DNA from: Vespula vulgaris
Lineage: Eukaryota; Arthropoda; Insecta; Hymenoptera; Vespidae
NCBI RefSeq assembly: GCF_905475345.1
Contig: NC_066586.1
Location: 16,174,541-16,238,540, forward strand
Direction: 5' to 3'
Length of the DNA: 64,000 bases
In this document: piece by piece, positions 24,859 to 36,880 of the stretch
How positions within the stretch are numbered: the first letter of the stretch is position 1
Layout of the letters: every line of letters begins with the position of its first letter
Position numbers and translations under genes: made by a program
Notes under the pieces: generated by a model
The model's input: the letters and a program-made list of their open reading frames with translations, nothing else
The model's database searches: none
Told to the model about the DNA's origin: nothing

Positions 24859-25210
24859 TAGTTTCGTTTACGTTTAAGACTCGCGACGCAAGAGAGGAAG
24901 CGTGCTCAAGTTGGACGAGCAAGAGTAAGTATACTCCACGAATTCGTTCGAACTGATGAATAAAAGATGAGTCGCGGTGGTGCGTGCGATAGTCGTACGC
25001 TCGAGCGTAAGTACTCGGGCTCCCTCTCTTTGCCTCCTTTAAAGCAGCTCCATCTCCTCCCTCACTGGCGGCACCCCACGCTACTACCTTTTTTCCCTCT
25101 CACTCGCGACAGTAGGAGATTACTTCATCCGTATCGAGAGGTATTATCGAGAGTCGATTTCTGGGAAGCTAGCGGTACCGGCTTCTGCCTGGGTAGCTCG
25201 AAATCAACTT

Positions 25211-25224
25211 AGAGAGACAGAGAA

Positions 25225-25255
<31 letters not shown>

Positions 25256-25256
25256 A

Positions 25257-25299
<43 letters not shown>

Positions 25300-25394
25300 T
25301 AGAGAGAGAGAGAGAGAGAGATAGAGAGAGAAAGAGAGAGGTACATAACGGGAAAGCTCTTCTCTTCTTTCCAGTCGAGAAGGAGATGGAGAAA

Positions 25395-25444
<50 letters not shown>
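25211..25444. repeat. Long (GA)n tract, 230 bp
   Basis: Two GA blocks (25211-25342 and 25383-25444) with AAAG interruptions, separated by about 40 bp of mixed sequence. It is the longest purine-strand block in the window apart from 62758-62919. Confidence 0.92.
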
Positions 25445-25446
<2 letters not shown>

Positions 25447-25974
25447 CTCGTTCCTTCTTCACTGGTATCGAGATCGACCTCGTCGGAGTAACTCCATCGC
25501 GAGCGAGGCTTGTCGGCTACGCTTAGAATTTTTCATTTCGCTTTCGTAGCACGGATACGAGAGTGCCGTCCCACTCGTTAGAAAGAGAGACGAGCGATGA
25601 CGCGCTAAACTTTGCACCCGCGAGATTCGAGCGTGCCACAGAGCACGTTCTAGGAAGTAAGCCGATACGATTGTTCTATTGTTATATAGTATTTTATAAT
25701 GTGAAATGTCAATAATTTCGATAAGATTTAATATCGTATTATACGATAGAGATTTTCTTTTTACTTTTCTTTTTTGTTTGGTTTCAACATTTAATTCCTT
25801 CTTTTTTTCATTTCCATCATATCTCTTCTTTACATTGTAATCATACAATTCGTGTTTAATAACGACGATCAATTAGTACGTTTACGAAATAATATTATGA
25901 GAATGAATGGACGAAATGGAAAGATGGAGAAAAAAGATGTATTTTTAAAGTTTTCTAAATACAGGGAGAAAAGG

Positions 25975-26023
<49 letters not shown>
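25975..26023. repeat. Compound (TA)n(GA)n microsatellite
   Basis: A TA run switches directly into a GA run at about 26000. Confidence 0.92.
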
Positions 26024-27023
26024 AATCTTTCAAGGTTCGATCCATTCGTTCTCGGTTTCCCTCCGATATTACTAAGAATAGCTGGTTAAATTCGTAGAAG
26101 AGACAAGAGACACGACGGTCTCGCTTGTTCCTCAAAGAGGAACGCCTTGGATCGCGGGAATCTCAAGATCGCGAGTGCGAACCGTATATGATAGAGGTGG
26201 GGGAGGAGATTCGATCGATTCGACCGCTTCGATCAGCGAACGAAAGCAGACCGGACGTCTGCCGTCTAAAGGTTCCAATCTGTTACGTACTTCAACATCT
26301 TTCGACGAGAGATATATTCGTAGTATTCTGTTAAGAGATCGACGTCGATAAGACTCCACGATATTTGATATTCAAGATCATCCATTAGGAGATAGTAAAA
26401 GTATAATAGCCAAAAATCAAGGTTATCCGATTAAAGACGAACGAAAGAAATATATTTTTGTCGTTTGTAAAATATTTTTCCTTTTCTCTCTCTGTCTCTC
26501 TTTCTTTTTTATTCTTTTTTGATGAAATTTTCGACGATCGACGAGAAGTATCGAAAAAGGATCGATAAAAAAAGGATTAGTCTGGTCTCTCGATCTTTTC
26601 ATCGATCGTCCTGGATTCGAGTCGATCGAACCGTTGTTCCGCCTAAGAAGAGAGTACGAGTTACATAAGAAATTATTGAAAATGTAACGGCGGCCCTCGT
26701 TTCCCTTCCGTCCCACTCTTCCTACCGCGTTTGGACGCGCCGCAAACTCGACGTCTCCCGACACGGTGGCGGTGACGTTGATCTGCATCTAGCGGTCGCT
26801 GTGCATTGCGTTCTAACGGTCAGAGGCACCTTTTACATAAGTATTGTACATAACTACATACATAACGCAACGAGAAGAAACGAGAACGGAGAAGACGGGC
26901 TTCGGGAAATATGCACTTGCAAAATTTGCGACGAATACATTTATGGAAGTGCCCATCTAAATCTACCTCTAATCCAATCTAAGCACAACGACTACGACTA
27001 CGAACTACGATTACGACTACAAA

Positions 27024-27096
27024 TCTTCTTCTTCTTCTTCTTCTTCTTCTTCTTCTTCTTCTTCTTCTTCTTCTCCTTCTCCTTCTTTTTCTTCTA
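27024..27096. repeat. (CTT)n microsatellite
   Basis: About 20 CTT copies, the last few changed to CTC. Confidence 0.92.
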
Positions 27097-28377
27097 ACTG
27101 CACGTTCTACGAACAACGAAGACATCGTTACGAGTACGTTAGACATGCTGATGCTGATCGAAGGTAAAAGTTTTTTCTGTCTCGGAAGTCAGCCGATCTT
27201 CCTCCGTCTCTCCTCTTCTTCTCTTAATCTTCTTTTCTACTTTATTCTGTTCTTTGATCTACTCTCTACTCTTTAGTCTTATGCGTCCGTCGTCTCTCCG
27301 ACACAGATGACACGGATTCTTTCGATCGAAATCTCTCTACGATTACGCCAATCCCCTTGCCAACTTTGCTCCGTTTCAATGATAACGGTTACATCATTTT
27401 TCTCACCTACCTACCGATCAACATATACAATACATACGATATCGTTCTGATTATTTTATCCGTGTATTTTGAAAGATGGTCATCCATGAGTTCGTTGCTC
27501 GTCAGATATTATGCAACGCTATTTCTCGACCTCTATATGCTTACAAAATTTTCATCTATAAATCGTTCAATTAATTATTATTATTATATATTAGTCAAGA
27601 TAATAATTATGCGAAATAGGAATTATCGTTACAAAATATTTATATGATATATTAAAGGTATTTCATTAAATAACATATATTAAATTGATTCTTAAATAAG
27701 TACCATTTTATCGCAATTAATTTCAAAGTATGTTCAATAACGGCACACTTATCGATTATCACGCGAATTAATTATGACTATATTATAAAGATATCTTAAT
27801 GAAACATTTTATCGAAATATAATTATTTCGATAAGGAAAAGTTTTAAATGAACGAAAACAGAAGCGAGAACATTAACCTTTCCTCTTTATTTCTTTAACT
27901 TTTTATCGTTTTCTTTTTATTCCTAATATTTTCTATATAAAGAGAGATGTATGTACCTGTACCGTGATCAGGATAAAGATCCATCTGTGTCCTGGTTACG
28001 ACACTTCTTCCGTGTCGATTTCTTTGGCCAAGAAGTTAACGCAACGGGTCCTCGATCGTCGATGTTGACGACGATGATAAACAGGATCAAGAAGCAACAA
28101 CGAACGATAACGACGAAGACGAAGACGAGCGACTACGAACCGGTTTTCGGAAGCTGGCCTCTCTCGTTTGAATGTCGCGTTTACACTTCGCGATTTAATT
28201 TCACCGCGAGGCGCTAACTTTCGCGATAAGGAGAAACGATTATGGTTGCGCGATTAAGTTGCATAGTATTTAACGAAAAGGGAAATTATCCGGGGTCAGT
28301 TTCAACGAGACGAGAGAATTCTCCTTTCCCTTGTTCAAATCTTGTTTGGCTCTCAAACTTATTCTTCTTCTTTCTTT

Positions 28378-28428
28378 GTTCGTTCGTTCGTTCGTTCGTT
28401 CGTTCGTTCGTTCGTTCGTTCGTTCGTC
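28378..28428. repeat. (GTTC)n tetranucleotide microsatellite
   Basis: Twelve to thirteen perfect GTTC copies. The same unit occurs in reverse orientation at 33548-33600. Confidence 0.95.
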
Positions 28429-29242
28429 CTTAGAGCTGCGAGAAAAAGTGTGTCAAGTAAAGGACGTAGGACACTGAGCGAGTCGTCGAGTGAATTTGAA
28501 TAGATTTATCGGCGCATAATGTCTTTCCGAGGTTCCGCCAAGGCTATTCTCTTTTTCGAATGTCATTGCTTGTGATGCTTTTTAAACAAATTCGACGATC
28601 GCTATGAAATCGCCAAGTTTTCTATGCCGAGATTGGTAAAAACAACGTAGAGAAGTAGAACGATCGATAGAATACTGATTCTTAGAGAAAGATTAAGAGA
28701 AAGAGGACATTCGGAAGAGTACAGCGTGTTAGAAGTAATATTTGAAAAAAAAAAAAAAAACCTTTGGCCCAAGGACAAACAAAAGCTCGATGTATATACT
28801 CCTTGGGTTAATCATAGGTGACGTATCTTTTTTGGATATTTATAAATTTTATTCCTGAAGCGAAATACATTTTAAAGCGAAAAAAAAGAAACCAAATCCA
28901 TTGAAATTTTTAAACGACCCTCGTAGAATTTTAAAGCAATCCTAGTTATTTGTTTTGCTAATTTTTTTCTATTTCATTAGAATTATATTAACACTAAAGC
29001 GTTAGAGAGACGTGCGAAGTTCGACATTCTAAGAAATTCGTTCGTTGCAATGTAAGCGTGTTTTAATTAACTTCTTTTTTTTCTAATTAGATAATCATAT
29101 CTACATTAAGAAGAAAAAAGAAAAGCAGCAAATTTTTCAAATGATCGTCGTAAAGAAAAATTTAGATTACAAAGTATATTAACAATATTTATGTCTAATT
29201 AATGGTAGCAAGATCGTAGTAGCACCAATATCGAACAACTGC

Positions 29243-29273
<31 letters not shown>

Positions 29274-30029
29274 GAAAAGAAAAGAATAAAAAAAGAATGG
29301 AAATGTAGCTATGACGTGACAATAACCAAAAAAAAAAAAATAGATATATAATATAAAATAATTGAATTCTCTTTAGATCATTCATTTTAATGATCCTCTT
29401 TTAAATTGAAAATAAAAGTTTGGAAACACTTGAAGGATTTCGATCTTGATCGTTTCGTCGATCCTCGATGAAATCATTGATTATGAAGAAGAACGTTGTA
29501 AACGCAACCAGCCGCAACTACTCGTCGATCGATCCGAGGTCATGACCAAGTACTTGGATCGAACTAGGCGGACTGGTCTTCCGCTCGCTAGCCGCTGGAT
29601 CTGCCAGAAAAACGGATCGCGTTCAGGTTAGACGAGTCCTAGTCTATTGAGTAGAACTTGGTTCGACAGACGCGCTCGTTAGGAAAGTCCATCGTTTGAT
29701 CTACGATCGCCGATTTATTCGCACAATTTTACGATCGATCGAACGAGAACGTCTTCCGCGTTTTAAACGTCACGTAATGAACGTCGTTCCTAGACTAATA
29801 TCTGAAAGAAGTGTCAAATACATACACAGCTTACTTTAATAGTTATCTATTCTTCATATTATTCGATATAAATAATATTTAACAGAAAATGTGTGATTAT
29901 TATTTTTATTTTTATATTATATATAAAGTATATAAACTTTATACTATATATAAGATAACTCTTTTAAATGTGGATATTTGAATATTATAAAAACAATACA
30001 TTCTTGAAAAGAAAGTTTCAAACAAAAGA

Positions 30030-30830
30030 TCAAATATTATCGAACAAAAGCGAATAGAAACGAATGACATCGCATAAGATTGCATAGGCTCGATCGGATA
30101 GGATCGGAAAGAAACGAATGGTACAAATAAGGATAGAATTCGATTGAATAGGATAGAAAGAGTTGAAGAGAACCAAAGAAGATCCTAGTGGATCGAATAA
30201 GATGAAACAGAGTCGTCTCGACACGACTCGTCTCCGCTCGGTTTAAGTCGGATCAGCTCGACACGATCCATCTCAGCTCGGTTCGGAAACTTCGGATTGT
30301 AATCGGATAAAAACTCAAACAAACCCTCGAACAAATTATTGAACAGGACATCGAGCAAAACTTCGAACAAAAATCTAAAAAGAGCCATGTCAAATCAAAC
30401 TGAACCAAATGGATCCGAACCGAGGTTAGGCGAACCGAACCAGCCGGGTTGAATTTGGGTTGAACAGGGTCGAGCTGAACCAGGCCAACCCAGACTGAAC
30501 CGGGTCACGCTGAACCAGGCCGAGCTGATCCGAACCGAACAGAGAGGAGTTGTATCAAACCGACTCTGTTCTATACTGTTCCGATTATTTAGGATGTTTT
30601 TTGATCTTGTTCGGATCAACTCGATTCTATTCAATTTTTTCCGTCCTATTCGGTCAAATACTGTCCTTTTCAATCCCATTCGTTTGTTGTCGAACCTATT
30701 TGGTTCTGTTCGATAAAATATTTGATCTAATTCGATGTCATTCTGTCCTATTTGGTTCTATTTGGTGGTATCCTTTTTCATTCTATTCGTCCCTGTTTAA
30801 TCTTTTTCGTTTCAAATCGTTTTAAATAAA
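30030..30830. repeat. Degenerate minisatellite with apparent strand switch
   Basis: The left half (30030-30545) is built of variants of GATAGGATCGGAA, GAACCGAACC and GCTGAACCAGGCC on the plus strand. The right half (30555-30830) is built of variants of TTCGGTTCTATTCGG and CTGTCCTATT, which are the reverse complement of the same words. Within the left half two near copies of CAGCTCGACACGATCCATCT lie about 44 bp apart (30212-30289). The block is GC-richer than its flanks. Copy number and unit length need computing. Confidence 0.6.
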
Positions 30831-31105
30831 AAATAGACCTTGAAATAATTTTGAAGATGTCCACTGAGTTAGGAATAAATGATACGGTTATAGTTGACCT
30901 TCAAAACTGTTGAATATATGTAATAGAATCGGTTTAAACCGTTGATACCATTTAATAAAAATGTTTTGTTCTAAGAAATACATTTATTCTTAAAAATATG
31001 TAACATAAATAATCTCTCTCTTCTCTTCTCTTTTTCTCTTTTTCTTTCTCTCTTTCTCTCTTCGAAATAATAAAAGAAAGAAAATGAAAACTTTTCTCGG
31101 GAATG

Positions 31106-31150
31106 GTCGCACGTGTTAGAGTCGTGCGACTGATGGAATTTGCTCACGTG
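31106..31150. promoter_or_regulatory. E-box pair with perfect 8-bp inverted repeat
   Basis: GTCGCACG (31106-31113) and CGTGCGAC (31123-31130) are perfect inverted arms with a 9-bp spacer. CACGTG occurs at 31110-31115 and again at 31145-31150. Motifs are seen directly; regulatory use is inferred. Confidence 0.4.
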
Positions 31151-33547
31151 GCGCGATTATCGTGAGAAGACAAAGTAGAAGAAAAAGAAGAAGAGAGGAG
31201 ACTTCAAGGCTCGTATCTTGGTTTCCTCCAAAACCTAGGACAAGAACGAGCCATCGAGAAGATCAGCATCGCAGTTGCGCACGCGTCTCCTTGAAAAGAA
31301 ACAATCGTCGAGACCAAGGCTAAAAGATAATGTGTTAAAAATTATTCTCGTTTTTTAGCATAATATCCATGAAAATAAGTTCGACTATGTATATCGTAGA
31401 AAGATAGCGATGTTACTTAAAACGTTGTCGAGTATTTTCAAACGAAATTTCGTCCCGACGAAAAAGGAATATTTTTGTTCCTGTAAGATAAAATAGGGGA
31501 GAAGAAGAGTGATGCTATACGAAAACGAAAATGTATTCGCCGATTTTTTCTTCTGATGCAGCAACGACGACATATCGACGATGTCGACGATATTTGCTAT
31601 TCAAATCCACGTGGTTTGGGTGCATCTGCCTAAATTTAGAGACATTTAGCCTCGAACTTTCGGTCATCCATGAGAAAGAATAATTTGGAATTTTTTTTCG
31701 CCCTAACGTCTCCTTTCTTTCGAAACCCCGTTCGAAGAGATTCCATCAAACTTAACAACCGATTTTTTTATCTCAACGTACCTCGTATGTACATACATAC
31801 ACCACTTATCTAGTCTTTGTAAATTCTTCAAATTCGTGAGGAGCAGAGTTAAAACACGAAGTGGGCGTTCGATAGAGAATCGAGATACACGTGAGGTACC
31901 TTCTAAAGATGCAGGATTTAGCTGCGTTCGCTATAAAAATGCACATAAATCCTGCTCGCCGATATCCTGATGCGCGGGAGGTCGAATAGAGAATCGCATG
32001 TTCTCGAAATCGTACCTACGGCGATTTAAATTTTCGACGAATTCGAATTTTAACCGTCCATTTTGACCCCGCTCTTTGTTGCCGAGAGAACATTACTCGA
32101 ACATAGATAGATCTCGATTCGACTCGTTTTTCAAGATCCTTCCGTGTATGTTTATTCGATGTAGAAGATTCTTTTGCGACTAATAGAATAACGATCTTTC
32201 CTTCTGTCTTCAAAAATCCTATCATTTTTTTCTTCTTCTTCTTTTATCACTTTTCCTTTTTTTGTTCTTCATCATCATCTCCCTTTAATGAAATTAATCG
32301 TATAGTAACTCATTTTTTAAAAGGAGAACAAAAGAAAGGAAAAGAAGTAGTTTTCTTCTCATCCTTTATCGGCAACCTAGTTTCTCTATTTCTTTTTTTT
32401 TTTTTCATCGATCGATCGATCCTCTTCAGTCATTTGATCTCAACGTTTTTCGAATCTTTTTCTTTTTCTTTTCTTTTTCTTTCATTCTTATTGTCCGTCT
32501 CGAATCGATAAGAAAACGTGTAGTTTAGGAATGCATTCCAAGCTATGTACGTTCATGCATCGTGCACGCTTATGATCGACGATCGTTAAATGACCGAGTT
32601 CCAACCAGTCGATGAGCCTGGAATGAGTACGGGGGTTCACGTTCGTCCAACGCCCTCGACGCGAATGAACCTACATATGTAGGGGAGAGTTGCCAAATAC
32701 GTATCGATCACCCAAATAACTTAACCATCGTCAATCTTGTTTTCTTTATCGTTAAATTATAAATAACGTTCGATTGGTAGGTCGATATGTCACGTAATAA
32801 TAAGGAATAATGTATAGATTTGTAGATGTAGATTAAAATGTACAGATAAAATGTATAGATGTAGATCGAAATTTATGAAATACGTTTCACGAATCAGGTA
32901 CGATCGGACAATCTATCTATAAGATTTTATTTTATATTTTTGCAAAATATTATAGATTTATTGTAAATTATTGTATATCCATCTATTTATATAAGTATTA
33001 GAATTATTATAAAAATGAAGATGCGTATTATTAATTTTAATAATTAAACATTTTACACAAACATACGTATATATGGAATAAGAAATGCAACGTAAAATAT
33101 CCTGAGTAATACGATTTTGACAATTCTTCTTTATATAGATATCTATATATCTGTATACGTATATCGACTGTAAAATATCAATTTTAATTGTTAAAATTTA
33201 CATTAAAATAAGAAATATAAATGAAATAATAAAATTAAAAAAAAAAAGAATTCGTAACATATAAAGTTGAGTTAAAACAGCAGAATTTATCAATCTTGAT
33301 TTTGGCAATCGTCTTATTAAATAGATAAATACGTATGTTACGATCGAAAGAACATGTATAATTACATCACGATCTTTATCGATCTTACGTCACTCGTTAG
33401 GAGAGAAAGAGATGAATCATCAGCGGATTCCCCTTCCGGCCCACCCGGAACATTCCACTCGATCCTCTCGATTCTCGTAAGGAGACTTTCTTTTCCAATC
33501 GGATTGCATCGGAATGTCGACTCGAATGAACAAACTCGAAGAAAAAA

Positions 33548-33600
33548 GAACGAACGAACGAACGAAAAAACGAACGAACGAACGAACGATTAACGAACGA
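33548..33600. repeat. (CGAA)n tetranucleotide microsatellite
   Basis: Two runs of CGAA separated by an A-rich break; the reverse complement of the (GTTC)n tract at 28378. Confidence 0.93.
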
Positions 33601-34435
33601 TTCCATTTATTTTCTTTCTTTTTTTCTTTCTTTTTTCTTTTTTATTTTTCCTCTCGAAAAATTGATTTTCTCTCAACTCGACTACTCGCAGAGTTTCTCT
33701 TTGAACGTTTCTTATTCGAAACGACCGAGATCGATATTCTCCACGGTCGACGGCGCGACGTTCCGGACCCGCGAGAGAGAACTCTTCCGGGGTAATGGCC
33801 GTCGACCAATAGGAACGAGGATGACTGGCCTTGACATTCACCGGCTTCGGAAAGAGAGAGAGAAAAAGAGAGAAAGAATCAAGAAATACGAAGAGATATA
33901 ACGAAACGATCCGCTTATCGAACGAGAAGAATCGTTGATTACGAAAGTTGCTGAAGAATTTCATCAAAATGAGAAGCATTCTTCTTTTTTTATTCTCTTC
34001 TTTTTCTTCCTTTCTTTCTTTCTTTTTTTTTAATCATATATTTAGCAGTTTTTTTCTTTTTCTCTCCTTCCGTTTTCTTCTTCTTCTTCTTCTTCCTCTT
34101 TCTTTCTCTTTCTTTTACTTTTATTTCTCTTTCTTTTTCTCTTTTCAATCTAACAACAAAAGCGAAAAAGTACAAGCTGTGCTCGTCGCAAGCGTTCGCA
34201 AATATTCACTGCGATTTATTTATCATTATCGATTTTGTAAAGGTGAAGTAATTTTCCAAAGAATTCGTTCGACTTCCTATTTCTAAAAAGGCTGATTCTC
34301 TACTTTTATAGATACACAGGTTTAATATGTGTTAGGTGAAATTGTGTGCGAGTGTAGCTCGTTAAAAGACTTTCGAAGGAAGGCACTCGCTCACGCTGAC
34401 ACAGCCTTTTTGCGTGATAAGTGAATGAAGGAGAG

Positions 34436-34519
34436 TATATAAAACGAACTAAGGAGATGCGGGAGACGATGTTGGCCTTGACCGACCAGGAAGGAAGGGA
34501 AGGGATGAACGAGTCCTGA
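34436..34519 (+). promoter_or_regulatory. Candidate TATA promoter with short downstream ORF
   Basis: TATATAAAA at 34436-34444 matches the TATA consensus. Starting 13 bp downstream, at 34457-34519, a 20-codon frame begins MRETMLALTD and ends TGA. No longer gene is recognised after it. Could be a noncoding-RNA promoter or chance. Confidence 0.3.
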
Positions 34520-35240
34520 TCGTCTGGGTCAGGTTGTGCCTTTGCTTCTTGGGATCACTTCTTAAACTTTTGTTTAAAGCTTCTTCTTTTTTTTTATCTT
34601 TACCTTTGAAAGAAAAATAATAATAGTAATAATAATGACAATAATGAAAAAGAGAGAAAGAAAGTAAACAAAAAACAAAGGGGAAAAAAAATAACTTCGA
34701 AAAAGAAAGCTGAAGTCCGACGATTTTTATCGAGAAAAATTAGTAAACTCTTTTGATTTTGCATTTGCAAAAGTATATGGTAAGGTGACGTTTCCTTTCT
34801 TTCTTTCTTTTTCTTCTTCGTTTTCTTTCTCTTTCTTTATCGGAGAAAGAGAAAGAAAAAATATGGTAACAAGATCGATGCGTCATCAGATCGAGTGGGT
34901 ATACGTAGAATCGACTACGTGTCATTTGCAGAGTGGCGCCAGTTAAAGTGGAACATAAAAAAAGATGGAGAGCATGGTACCAGTCAGCGAGATCTCCGAC
35001 GCGTGTCGTTCGTACGCTCTTACAATTGTTTATTCGCATATTAAACTTACCTACGTTGAGAGATTCGATCGAAAAAGATCATGTTCTCGATTCAAGGAAG
35101 TAAAGGTATCATATACGACGGCCATATTATCTGTCAACGTTTTCAAAGCCTCTCGAAGGAGCACGGAAATCATCGGAAATCATTCGGAAGATGCGATCGG
35201 AGAGATCCATACCCCCTTTTCAACGTAAATCGTACCTTAC

Positions 35241-35980
35241 CCTAAAGATTACATCTTTAATTCCTCGAGTAGGTCCACTTGGAATTTGGAACAACGAACC
35301 GGACTTTCCAGGCCCTTGAACCTACAAAAAAAGAAAAAGAAAAAAAAAAGAAAAAGAAAAGAAAAGAAAAGAAAAGAAAAGAAAAAAAGGAGCGATTCGA
35401 ACGTGGGTTGACGTTCGAAAGGTATCTTCCTTATTTGATGATCTACCGATCCGATTCGATCAGATCGAATTATCAAAGATCACGATAAATCAAAAGCAAT
35501 ACGTTTACACTTTTTACCATGATATCGATTGATCTTTTTATTCGAATCGATGTACATAAACTTGAGAGGATTTATTATTTATTACGAACTTTAAATGGAT
35601 TTATTATTTATTACGAGAAAGACTGATACATAGATAGAGAAAGAGAGAAAAGTAATCGCAATTCAAAACGATATGTTTTATAAAAGCAAATTCCTTCCTC
35701 TGTAATCGTCTCGGTACACGGTTTATTACTTTCTTCTTACCAACGTGCTTACTTACCTGGCCATTACTTTCTTCTTCTCTCGCATGGATCTGCCGGAAAG
35801 AGCAGCAGTAAATGTACGGAATCTGGGTTCGTTGGACCCCAGGTCGTCTGACGTAATTCGCTTCCAGGTCGTCCACGGGTGGATTTCCTTCGTCGAGAGT
35901 GCGCGTGCTGCCGGGACTGAACTCGAGAGAGGAGAGTTCCCTCGCGAACGCGAACGCATTCTCTCGAATTTCACCGAAAC
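35241..35980 (-). CDS. Candidate two-exon fragment of an unidentified gene
   Basis: Exon A is 35757-35980 and exon B is 35241-35321 on the minus strand. Exon A is bounded by a CAG acceptor and the perfect donor CAG|GTAAGT. Exon B has a strong acceptor (T-rich tract then GTAG|G) and the donor AGG|GTAAGG. In one frame both exons are open across the join for 101 codons, with phase 0 at the join and at the end. It reads GFGEIRENAFAFARELSSLE at the start and GPGKSGSLFQIPSGPTRG in exon B. A second frame is also open in exon A but stops in exon B (LLEELKM then stop). I recognise no family. Exon A is GC-rich, so open frames are cheap; 5' UTR exons of a gene further left, such as CYP307, are an alternative. 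Confidence 0.3.
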
Positions 35981-36812
35981 CTGTTATGCCAGCAACGATG
36001 AGACGAGTTTACTACTACTAACTGCCATCGTTCTTGGCATCCACCTCCATCGGGATCTCGTTCGTTGACTTTTGCTTCTCGAATTAGCATCTTAACGACG
36101 ATTGATATTTTTCTTGCGTCATCTTTTTCTTTTTCTTTTTTCAGGGGGATGAAGGTGAGGAGTGGGTGTCTCTTTTTCGTTCTTTCATTTCTTTTCGTTC
36201 ATTTCTGTTTTGTTTCGTTTTGTTTTATTTCGTTTAATTCCTTTTTGTTTAGCTGCATCCTTCAGTCACAGTGGCTTCAGACCATCTACATCTTTACTTC
36301 GTCTTATTATTATATATTGCATTTTTAACTCGATATTCTTTTTACGCGTTTGCTACGAAATTAATCAGATCCGATATTCGTAATATATTTTATCAGGATC
36401 TAAATATATTTTTGATATCTATCATGAATATATTTGACTTTCATCGTGATAATTTTACACGAAATTACGCGATATAATGTTTTGTAATTGTTCGTATAAA
36501 CTTGCGCGTTAGGTTTTTAATTTCGACGATGGAGTTTGAAAGAACGAATTATCATTATCGTTATCATCATTATTATCATCATTCTTTTCTTTTTCTTTTT
36601 CTTCTTCTTTTTTTTTCTTTTTAAACAAAACTAATTCAGCGAGACGTTCGGTCCATAAGGAATTTGATATTGTAATTGATATATGTATGTACCAGTCCAG
36701 AAACGTCTGTCACTGCTTAGATTGCGAGAACACCTGTATGCGTGTTGGTGAAGACGCTTTAGCGATCTCAACGAAGGATACGTCGATCACGTTTTCCTCT
36801 CTACTATTACTG

Positions 36813-36830
36813 TTACGTCAAATGACGTCA
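36813..36830. promoter_or_regulatory. Tandem CREB/ATF sites (CRE pair)
   Basis: TTACGTCA (36813-36820) and the full palindromic CRE TGACGTCA (36823-36830) are 10 bp apart, one helical turn. A (CT)n tract of the GAGA-factor type begins 7 bp later. Confidence 0.45.
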
Positions 36831-36834
36831 GACA

Positions 36835-36836
<2 letters not shown>

Positions 36837-36876
<40 letters not shown>
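36837..36876. repeat. (CT)n microsatellite
   Basis: Twenty CT copies beside the CRE pair. Confidence 0.93.

Positions 36877-36880
<4 letters not shown>

Larger units (their letters stand above)
21782..26640. other. CYP307 upstream region, microsatellite-rich
   Basis: No gene recognised. The first kilobase (21782-22720) is GC-rich with GGA and CAC/CAT repeats and may hold CYP307 control sequence. A small minus-strand open stretch near 22250-22380 (MDCRSCESHLARKADGTLRR) is noted but has no recognised family. The remainder carries long GA, CT and GAA tracts (listed separately) and AT-rich DNA. Open frames rich in Ser/Leu, Arg/Glu or Lys/Glu are translations of these repeats. Confidence 0.55.
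26641..30029. other. Gene-poor region with GC-richer patches
   Basis: No gene recognised. A GC-rich patch at 26690-26790 has a minus-strand open stretch starting MQINVTATVSGDVEF (ATG at 26788), right after a CTAG acceptor-like AG and followed by a GTAGGA donor-like site at its Ala codon; it is too short to call. A similar minus-strand splice-like pair brackets a 37-nt piece near 27958-27994. The rest is AT-rich with (CTT)n at 27024-27096, (GTTC)n at 28378-28428 and A-runs near 28745 and 29247. Confidence 0.45.
30831..35240. other. Gene-poor region with regulatory-like patches
   Basis: No gene recognised. It contains an E-box/inverted-repeat patch at 31106-31150, a CTATAAAAATGC element at 31931-31942 in a GC-richer stretch (31830-32000), AT-rich DNA at 32700-33350, (CGAA)n at 33548-33600, a GC-richer piece at 33690-33850, a TATA box at 34436 and pyrimidine-rich DNA at 33980-34150. 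Confidence 0.5.
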
